A stretch of DNA of 44,538 bases from contig JAISWO010000067.1 in NCBI GenBank assembly GCA_031271045.1, positions 1-44,538 on the forward strand. Reading direction: 5' to 3'. This DNA is from Tannerellaceae bacterium (GTDB lineage: Bacteria; Bacteroidota; Bacteroidia; Bacteroidales; Tannerellaceae). The notes below the pieces were generated by a model. It saw only the letters and a list, made by a program, of their open reading frames with translations. It was not told the DNA's origin and searched no databases. Position numbers and translations under genes: made by a program. The stretch's first letter is position 1. Every line of letters starts with the position of its first letter. Shown here piece by piece: positions 16,140 to 22,314 of the stretch.

Positions 16140-18194
16140 ATGAGGAAAATTTACACGATTTTGATGTTGTTTGCACTGGCAACTGTGGTTGTGCAGGGGC
16201 AAATAAAGACGCCTGCTAAATGGAAAATAGGTTTGGTGGATTCTGGTGCGCCGGAAAAGACCATTGTTTTTACGGTCAGCCTGGATGATGGCTGGCATTT
16301 GTATGATATGAATTTGCCGTCAGGTGGTCCTATTTCCACGTCGTTCACTTTTGAAACACTGATTGGCGCGGAACTGATCGGCCAAACGGAACCTTCGACG
16401 CCCCCTGTTTCAAAATACGAAGAGATGTTTGAGATGGAATTACGCTGGTATGAAGGAACGGTTGCTTTTACGCAACACATAAAGGTGACGGATCCAAAGA
16501 AATTCAAAATAGCCGGAGAGGTGGAATATATGACCTGCGATGACGCAAACTGCCTCCCGCCGGAGCGTAAGAGCTTTCGGTTTGATAGAAAAGATATAAA
16601 AACGAACGTCTCTACCGCCACCCCCCTCGAAGAAGAGAGTGATGAGGTTGCTGTCCCGGAGGAAGACGAAGATCCTGCTGTGGATGCGGAAACAACTTCC
16701 CTTGATCCGGCAGAAGAGCAAGGGGCGGTGATTGCCGGGAAGACAGCCGGCGCTGCGAAAGGCAACCTCTGGACGCCGGTTATTGACGAGATGAAAGCCT
16801 TTGGTGATGCTACCCTTCAGGCTCCGGATATGTCGGGGCTCTTTATTTTCTTTGCCGGTTTTCTGGGAGGGCTGCTGGCTTTGCTTACGCCTTGCGTATG
16901 GCCGATGATTCCGATGACGGTAAGCTTCTTTCTCAAGCGGACGAAAGACAGGAAGAAGGCGATCCGTGATGCGCTGACTTACGGACTTGCCATTATCCTT
17001 ATCTATCTGACGATGGGGCTCGTCCTGACCGGTATATTCGGAGCCAGCGCGCTGAATGACCTGGCGACCAATGCGGTGTTTAACGTCTTGTTCTGCCTTT
17101 TGCTGGTGCTGTTTGCCGTTTCATTCTTCGGCGCTTTCGAGCTGGCCTTGCCTGCTTCGTGGACGAGTAAGCTCGACCGTAAGGCCGACTCGGCTACCGG
17201 CTGGCTGAGCATTTTCTTTATGGCTTTTACGCTGGCGCTGGTATCGTTTTCGTGTACGGGGCCTATCATCGGGACATTGTTGGTGCAGGCGGCGGCGATG
17301 GGGAGTATTGCCGGGCCGGCTATCGGGATGTTCGGCTTTGCATTGGCGCTGTCGATCCCGTTCGCCCTTTTTGCCGTCTTCCCCAATCTGTTGCAGAATA
17401 TGCCCAAGTCGGGCGGCTGGCTGAACAGTGTGAAGGTGGTGTTGGGATTCCTCGAACTGGCGTTGGCCTTGAAGTTCCTTTCGGTGGCCGACCTGGCTTA
17501 CGGATGGGGGATACTCGACAGGGAAGTCTTCATCGTGCTGTGGATTGTGATATTCGCCCTGCTGGGAGTTTATTTATTGGGAAAGATACGGTTTGCGCAC
17601 GACAGTGAAGTGAGGTACGTATCCGTCCCCCGTCTTTTCCTGGCGATGATTTCGCTCTCGTTTGCCGTTTATATGTTTCCCGGTCTGTGGGGCGCTCCGC
17701 TGAAGTCTATCAGCGCCTTTGCCCCTCCTTTGTCTACGCAGGACTTCAATCTGTACGATAATGAAGTACATGCCGCCTTCGACGATTACGAAGCCGGTAT
17801 GCAGTATGCCAGGCGGGCCGGCAAGCCGGTGATGATCGACTTCTCGGGATTCGGCTGCGTGAATTGCCGCAAGATGGAAGCCGCCGTATGGACGGATCCC
17901 AGGGTAAAGCAATTGCTCGAAAAGGATTACGTACTGATAACCCTCTTCGTGGACGATAAGACGAAGCTGCCCCGGCCCGTAGAAGTCGAAGAACATGGCC
18001 GCATACGCCGGCTCAAGACTGTCGGCGACCAATGGAGCTACCTGCAACGCAGCAAGTTCGGCGCCAATGCGCAGCCCTTCTACGTATTGCTCGACAACGA
18101 AGGCCGCCCCCTCGGCCCTTCTTATGCTTATAATGAAGACATCTCCCAATACATCAAATTCCTGCAAGATGGCCTGGCAAACTACCACCCGTGA
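16140..18194 (+). CDS. DsbD-like thiol:disulfide interchange protein
   Basis: A 684-aa transmembrane reductase that carries electrons from cytoplasmic thioredoxin to the periplasm. A signal peptide (1-20) is followed by an N-terminal immunoglobulin-like domain (about 25-150, with a CDDANC pair resembling the DsbD-alpha CysX4-5Cys) and a negatively charged linker rich in Glu/Asp. Then comes a membrane domain of about eight helices (230-510) with the two shuttle cysteines Cys252 (TPCVWP) and Cys372 (SCTGP). The C-terminal thioredoxin-like domain has CVNC (Cys573, Cys576). All three redox pairs are present, so a full alpha-beta-gamma relay is expected. It heads a plus-strand run with mazG, mutY and hemW, and its end overlaps the proposed mazG start. 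Confidence 0.93.
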   Translation: MRKIYTILMLFALATVVVQGQIKTPAKWKIGLVDSGAPEKTIVFTVSLDDGWHLYDMNLPSGGPISTSFTFETLIGAELIGQTEPSTPPVSKYEEMFEMELRWYEGTVAFTQHIKVTDPKKFKIAGEVEYMTCDDANCLPPERKSFRFDRKDIKTNVSTATPLEEESDEVAVPEEDEDPAVDAETTSLDPAEEQGAVIAGKTAGAAKGNLWTPVIDEMKAFGDATLQAPDMSGLFIFFAGFLGGLLALLTPCVWPMIPMTVSFFLKRTKDRKKAIRDALTYGLAIILIYLTMGLVLTGIFGASALNDLATNAVFNVLFCLLLVLFAVSFFGAFELALPASWTSKLDRKADSATGWLSIFFMAFTLALVSFSCTGPIIGTLLVQAAAMGSIAGPAIGMFGFALALSIPFALFAVFPNLLQNMPKSGGWLNSVKVVLGFLELALALKFLSVADLAYGWGILDREVFIVLWIVIFALLGVYLLGKIRFAHDSEVRYVSVPRLFLAMISLSFAVYMFPGLWGAPLKSISAFAPPLSTQDFNLYDNEVHAAFDDYEAGMQYARRAGKPVMIDFSGFGCVNCRKMEAAVWTDPRVKQLLEKDYVLITLFVDDKTKLPRPVEVEEHGRIRRLKTVGDQWSYLQRSKFGANAQPFYVLLDNEGRPLGPSYAYNEDISQYIKFLQDGLANYHP

Positions 18195-18966
18195 CGAACA
18201 AATGAAAGCCTTCGGGCGACTGTTGGACATTCTCGACGAACTGCGGGTGAAATGCCCGTGGGACAGGAAACAGACCAACGAAAGCCTCCGCCCCAACACC
18301 ATAGAAGAGACCTATGAGCTATGCGACGCCATTATCCGCAACGACAATGCCGGTATCGAAAAAGAACTGGGCGACGTGCTGCTCCATGTCGTCTTTTATG
18401 CCAAGATAGGAGAAGAAAAGAGCGCCTTCGACATCGCTTCGGTATGCGACGCCCTGTGCCGCAAACTGATCTACCGCCACCCGCACGTCTTTGGCGAAGC
18501 CTCGGCCGACACCAGCGCCAAAGTGGAACAAAGCTGGGAACAACTCAAGCTCAAAGAGAAAGACGGTAACAAAAGCGTCCTCGAAGGCGTCCCCGCCTCG
18601 CTCCCCTCGGTCGTAAAAGCGCATCGCATACAGGACAAGGCACGCAACGTGGGCTTCGACTGGGAAGAGCGCGAACAGGTCTGGGACAAGGTGAAGGAAG
18701 AGTTCAATGAACTGAAGGACGAAGTAAACCACCTGGATGCCGACCGGATGGAAGCCGAGTTCGGCGACCTCTTCTTCAGCCTCATCAATGCCGCCCGCCT
18801 GTATAAGATCAATCCCGACAATGCGCTGGAGCGTACCAATCAGAAGTTCATCCGCCGCTTCAATTACTTAGAAGAACAAACCCTCAAGAAAGGCCGTCCG
18901 CTGAAAGACATGTCGCTCGAAGAGATGGACAGGATATGGGATGAAGCGAAAGCAAAAGGCCTGTAA
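18169..18966 (+). CDS. mazG: nucleoside triphosphate pyrophosphohydrolase MazG
   Basis: A cytoplasmic all-alpha NTP pyrophosphatase that cuts (d)NTPs to NMP and pyrophosphate and removes non-canonical nucleotides. The tandem-domain form is seen. The first copy starts LLDILDELRVKCPWDRKQT with the metal-binding EETYEL and ELGDVL motifs; the second has EFGDLFFSLINAAR with N-x-x-x-A-L-x-x-T-N-x-KF. The frame is open from 17995, but that part is shadow of the DsbD gene. The ATG at 18169 (265 aa) overlaps the DsbD stop by 26 bases and keeps the TTRDEQM leader that I recall as conserved in relatives; the ATG at 18202 (254 aa) is the alternative. Its TAA overlaps the mutY ATG. Confidence 0.92.
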   Translation: MAWQTTTRDEQMKAFGRLLDILDELRVKCPWDRKQTNESLRPNTIEETYELCDAIIRNDNAGIEKELGDVLLHVVFYAKIGEEKSAFDIASVCDALCRKLIYRHPHVFGEASADTSAKVEQSWEQLKLKEKDGNKSVLEGVPASLPSVVKAHRIQDKARNVGFDWEEREQVWDKVKEEFNELKDEVNHLDADRMEAEFGDLFFSLINAARLYKINPDNALERTNQKFIRRFNYLEEQTLKKGRPLKDMSLEEMDRIWDEAKAKGL

Positions 18967-20084
18967 TGGTGGAAATCAGCAACACCCTGATCGCCTGGTA
19001 CCGGGAGCATAAACGCGAACTCCCCTGGCGCGACGTCAGCGACCCCTATCTCATCTGGATCTCCGAAATCATCCTGCAACAAACCCGCGTGGCGCAAGGC
19101 CTGGACTATTTCCTGCGCTTCACCCGGCGCTTCCCCGACATCCGCTCGCTGGCCGAAGCCGATGAAGACGAAGCGCTCCGCTACTGGCAAGGACTGGGCT
19201 ATTACAGTCGCGCCCGCCACCTGCACGCCGCCGCCCGCACCCTGATGGAACGCTTCGGAGGCCATTTCCCTTCGGACTATCACGACATACTGTCCCTGCC
19301 CGGAATCGGTGAATACACAGCCGCCGCCATCACGTCTTTTGCCTGGAACCAGCCCCAGCCGGTGGTCGACGGCAATGTCTTCCGCCTGCTCGCCCGCCTC
19401 TTTGCCATCGACACGCCCATCGACAGCAGCCAAGGAAAGAAAGAAATCGCCGCCCTGGCCGCATCCCTTATCAATCCCCGTAAGGCCGGGCTGCACAACC
19501 AGGCGATCATGGAGTTCGGCGCCCTGCATTGCGTCCCTCAGAACCCGGATTGCCCCCACTGTCCGCTCCAGGACAAATGCCGTAGCTACGCCTTGGGCAC
19601 GCCGGGCGCCTATCCGGTGAAACAGCATAAGACCCGGACGCGCCCCCGCTATTTTCACTACCTCCACATCCTGTGCGGCGAAACAACCTGGCTGCATCGC
19701 CGCCAGGAGAAAGACATCTGGAACGGACTCTACGAATTTCCGCTGATAGAAACCCCCGGCCCGGCCGACTTTGCCGAACTGCAAGCCACCGAAGCCTTCC
19801 GTCACCTCCTGGCCGGCGCCGGCAGGACGGCCGTAGCCATAGCCCTGCCCGGCATAAAGCACGTCCTTTCCCACCAGGTACTCCATGCCACCTTCTATCG
19901 CATAGAGATAGAGACGCCTACGGAAGCACTGCAATCCTACCTCACCGTCTCCGCCGGCGCCCTCGACAACTACGCCCTCCCCCGACTGATTCAAATTTAT
20001 ATGGAACAATCATCCCCCCCGCAGCACACAGACCGTAGACAACGTTGTGGACAGACTGTAGACAACGTTGTGGACAGATCGTAG
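18966..20084 (+). CDS. mutY: A/G-specific adenine DNA glycosylase MutY
   Basis: Base-excision enzyme that removes adenine opposite 8-oxoguanine. The 372-aa protein has the catalytic Glu34 in SEIILQQT, the helix-hairpin-helix LPGIGEYTAAAI and the catalytic Asp135 in VVDGNVFR. The [4Fe-4S] loop is C-x6-C-x2-C-x5-C (CVPQNPDCPHCPLQDKC). A C-terminal NUDIX-like 8-oxoG recognition domain follows (WNGLYEFPLIE). The start shares TAATG with the mazG stop. The last 20 or so residues (from about SPPQHTDRRQ) are encoded by a 23-bp minisatellite, and the stop TAG at 20082-20084 lies inside its third unit, so the tail is probably a late addition. Confidence 0.95.
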   Translation: MVEISNTLIAWYREHKRELPWRDVSDPYLIWISEIILQQTRVAQGLDYFLRFTRRFPDIRSLAEADEDEALRYWQGLGYYSRARHLHAAARTLMERFGGHFPSDYHDILSLPGIGEYTAAAITSFAWNQPQPVVDGNVFRLLARLFAIDTPIDSSQGKKEIAALAASLINPRKAGLHNQAIMEFGALHCVPQNPDCPHCPLQDKCRSYALGTPGAYPVKQHKTRTRPRYFHYLHILCGETTWLHRRQEKDIWNGLYEFPLIETPGPADFAELQATEAFRHLLAGAGRTAVAIALPGIKHVLSHQVLHATFYRIEIETPTEALQSYLTVSAGALDNYALPRLIQIYMEQSSPPQHTDRRQRCGQTVDNVVDRS

Positions 20085-20172
20085 ACAACGTTGTGGACAG
20101 ATCGTAGACAACGTTGTGGACAGATCGTAGACAACGTTGTGGACAGACCGTCCACAATGCTGTGGACAGACA
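20035..20172. repeat. 23-bp tandem array with a palindromic core at the 3' end of mutY
   Basis: Six contiguous units begin at 20035, 20058, 20081, 20104, 20127 and 20150. Units 1-5 read GTAGACAACGTTGTGGACAG plus ATC/ACT; the last has diverged to GTCCACAATGCTGTGGACAG, itself an inverted repeat. Each unit contains the palindrome ACAACGTTGT and the sequence TGTGGACA, which shares TGTGGA with the reverse of the DnaA box TTATCCACA. Units are joined without spacers. A TAG in each unit comes into the mutY frame every third unit and ends the gene in unit 3. Confidence 0.95.
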
Positions 20173-20205
20173 GACAGCAAATAATCAAGAAAGTAAACAA
20201 GAATT

Positions 20206-21357
20206 ATGGCAGGACTTTATATCCATATACCCTTTTGCACGAAGCGATGTGTCTATTGCGACTTCTTTTCCGATACGCAGATACATTATAAAGAACGCTT
20301 CCTGTCCGCTATCATAGAAGAAATGACCCAGCGGCGCGACTACCTCGGCGGCGAATCCGTAGAAACGATCTATCTCGGTGGCGGGACCCCCTCGCTCCTG
20401 AGCGCTGCCGAATGGGAGCCGGTCTTTGAAGCCATTTACCGCCTGTTCCCGGTATGCGAAGACGCAGAGATTACGATGGAAGCCAACCCCGACGATCTGA
20501 CGCCCGGCTACGTTGCCTCCCTTGCCCGCTTGCCCATAAACCGTATCAGCCTGGGCGTGCAGAGCTTCAACGACACCGACCTTCGCTTCCTGCGCCGCCG
20601 GCATACCGGACAGCAAGCCATCGACGCCCTCCGCCTCTGCCGCGAACAAGGATACGACAACATCAGTATCGACCTCATCTACGGACTCCCCGGACAAACG
20701 CCCGCCCGCTGGCAAGCCAACCTCTCCGAAGCCCTGCACGCAGACGTAGCCCACATCTCGGCCTATCACCTCACCTATGAAACCGACACCCCCCTCTATC
20801 GCCTGAAAGCCCAAGGCCTCATTCAGCCGGTAGACGAAGAAGTCAGCCTGTCTCTATATAACACATTAATATATATGTTGACCGCCGCCGGCTACCAACA
20901 TTACGAAATATCCAACTTCGCCCTCCCCGGCCGTATCTCCCGCCACAACAGCTCCTACTGGACCTTCCGCCCATACCTCGGCATCGGCCCTTCCGCCCAT
21001 TCCTACAATACCCTCAGCCGTCAATGGAACATATCCTCCCTTCCACATTATATAGAAGGCCTCCGGAACGCCTCCCTCTGTCCGGAGACAGAAATACTGA
21101 CCCCCCACGATAAATACAACGAATACATCCTCACCGGCCTGCGCACCTGCTGGGGCATCCATCTCCCCCAAATACAGGCGAAATTCGGAGAGACGAAACA
21201 CTCATATTGCAAAACGCAAGCCCAACGATACCTCTCCTCCGGTATGCTGCGGGAAGAAGGTGACAGATTGATATTAACCCAGGACGGATGGTTCGTTTCG
21301 GACAGTATCATCAGCACGCTGCTTTGGATGGACTCTTATACCAAAGAAGGCTTTTGA
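20206..21357 (+). CDS. hemW: radical SAM heme chaperone HemW (coproporphyrinogen oxidase-like)
   Basis: A 383-aa radical-SAM family protein. HemW proteins bind heme and pass it to respiratory enzymes; older annotations call them oxygen-independent coproporphyrinogen III oxidase. The cluster motif is PFCTKRCVYCDF (C-x3-C-x2-C), followed by GGGTPSLL, ANPDDL, RISLGVQSF and the HemW-type HNSSYW. HemN proper is longer, near 450 aa, with a different N-terminus, so HemW is preferred. The gene begins after the 23-bp array; the last 34 bases before the ATG contain no clear Shine-Dalgarno. It is probably read through from mutY. Confidence 0.92.
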   Translation: MAGLYIHIPFCTKRCVYCDFFSDTQIHYKERFLSAIIEEMTQRRDYLGGESVETIYLGGGTPSLLSAAEWEPVFEAIYRLFPVCEDAEITMEANPDDLTPGYVASLARLPINRISLGVQSFNDTDLRFLRRRHTGQQAIDALRLCREQGYDNISIDLIYGLPGQTPARWQANLSEALHADVAHISAYHLTYETDTPLYRLKAQGLIQPVDEEVSLSLYNTLIYMLTAAGYQHYEISNFALPGRISRHNSSYWTFRPYLGIGPSAHSYNTLSRQWNISSLPHYIEGLRNASLCPETEILTPHDKYNEYILTGLRTCWGIHLPQIQAKFGETKHSYCKTQAQRYLSSGMLREEGDRLILTQDGWFVSDSIISTLLWMDSYTKEGF

Positions 21358-21422
21358 ATGACGAAATAAGCGGAATCAAGTATATCTTCTGCACATTTTA
21401 AGGATAATTGTATCGAAAACGC

Positions 21423-21452
21423 ATTGCCGTATGAAACTAATACCTATATTTG
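21423..21452 (+). promoter_or_regulatory. promoter of the Zeta-like gene; decides its start
   Basis: TATATTTG at 21445-21452 is a full match to TAnnTTTG, and ATTG at 21423-21426 is a near match to the -33 TTTG with an 18-base gap. Transcription would begin near 21456, which excludes the TTG at 21450 as a start codon and favours the GTG at 21471. Confidence 0.55.
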
Positions 21453-21470
21453 TCCCGACAAAGTGAGAAG

Positions 21471-22046
21471 GTGCCATATTTGTATATCATATCAGGTTGC
21501 AATGGTGCAGGAAAGACAACAGCTTCCTACACGATTTTGCCGGAGATGCTAAAGTGTAAGGAGTTCGTTAATTCTGATGAAATTGCAAAAGGCCTGTCCC
21601 CTTTCAATGCCGACAGCATAGCTGTGGCCGTAGAAGCGGGGCGGATTATGCATAGAAGAATAAAAGAACTCATCGCAGCCGGTGAGACCTTTGCTTTGGA
21701 AACCACGCTCGCTACGCGCTCTGTAGTCAAATTGATGCAGGAAGCACAAGAAAAAGGATACTATGTGACGTTGCTGTACTTTTGGTTGAACACCCCCGAC
21801 TTAGCCGTAGAACGCGTGAAAATGAGAGTTGCTGCCGGAGGGCACAACATAGCTGAAAATACAATCCGCAGGCGATACGCCTCAGGCATACGGAACTTGT
21901 TTGAACTCTATCTGCCGGTGAGCGATTACTGGATGATAACAGACAACTCGATGTCGCCGATGGAAGTCATAGCAAAGGGATTTAAAAACGATAAAAAAGA
22001 AATATATAAACCCACGATTTTTAATAGACTTGAACAATATGGATGA
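21471..22046 (+). CDS. Zeta-toxin-like P-loop kinase
   Basis: A 191-aa P-loop protein of the Zeta toxin/UDP-GlcNAc kinase-like group. Walker A is SGCNGAGKTT near residue 9; EFVNSDEIAKGL carries the conserved Asp of zeta-like proteins, and ALETTLATRS the following strand. A central LLYFWLNTPDLAVERVKMRV and a basic RRRYASGIRNLF complete the lid region. Zeta toxins phosphorylate UDP-activated amino sugars and block wall synthesis; whether this one does is inferred. The GTG start is chosen because the promoter -7 box overlaps the earlier in-frame TTG. It overlaps the next small ORF by 8 bases. The pair is more AT-rich than its neighbours and has its own promoter and terminator, which suggests transfer. 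Confidence 0.82.
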   Translation: MPYLYIISGCNGAGKTTASYTILPEMLKCKEFVNSDEIAKGLSPFNADSIAVAVEAGRIMHRRIKELIAAGETFALETTLATRSVVKLMQEAQEKGYYVTLLYFWLNTPDLAVERVKMRVAAGGHNIAENTIRRRYASGIRNLFELYLPVSDYWMITDNSMSPMEVIAKGFKNDKKEIYKPTIFNRLEQYG

Positions 22047-22209
22047 GCAAGAAATTAGACAATTCGAGGAGAATATAGTGAAGGGAGCGAATATCGCATT
22101 CCAGCGCTTAGTTTCTGAAAAGAAGAAAAACAATGGCGAGTTAGTCTTCTCTCGTAATGGACATATCTTCCGCGTGAAAGCGGCTGATTTAGACAAATAT
22201 GGCGTATGA
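22039..22209 (+). CDS. small protein overlapping the Zeta-like gene, candidate antitoxin
   Basis: A 56-aa ORF (starting MDEQEIRQFEEN, ending ADLDKYGV) whose ATG at 22039 overlaps the Zeta-like stop by 8 bases, so it is very likely translated by coupling. It is highly charged, with a predicted amphipathic first half (QEIRQFEENIVKGANIAFQRL) and a short beta-rich end (GELVFSRNGHIFRVKA). I do not recognise the family. Its size, overlap and position next to a Zeta-like kinase suggest an antitoxin or specificity partner, but the order (toxin first) is the reverse of the classical epsilon-zeta system. Confidence 0.7.
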   Translation: MDEQEIRQFEENIVKGANIAFQRLVSEKKKNNGELVFSRNGHIFRVKAADLDKYGV

Positions 22210-22231
22210 AGCTATATTGACGGAAAATAAC

Positions 22232-22306
22232 AGATGCGGACCGTATCATATCGTATCCCTCCTATCCTATCCTATCCTGTAAGATAGATACCGTCTGCAT
22301 CTTTTT
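22232..22306 (+). terminator. intrinsic terminator after the Zeta-like module
   Basis: AGATGCGGACCGTATC (22232-22247) pairs with GATACCGTCTGCATCT (22287-22302) at 14 of 16 positions and is followed by a T run. The 39-base loop contains a CCTAT repeat. It separates the pair from the nuclease gene, whose ATG is only 9 bases further on. Confidence 0.65.
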
Positions 22307-22314
22307 ATGACTGA

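Noticed and set aside
20035-20172. CRISPR array reading of the 23-bp repeats
   Set aside because: Units are contiguous with no unique spacers, and no cas gene is nearby.
20035-20205. Replication origin because of the DnaA-box-like half-sites
   Set aside because: TGTGGACA differs from the DnaA box at two of nine positions, there is no dnaA or other origin gene, and the motif is explained by the repeat itself.
21450-21470. Upstream TTG start for the Zeta-like gene
   Set aside because: The -7 promoter box covers it, so it would not be in the mRNA.
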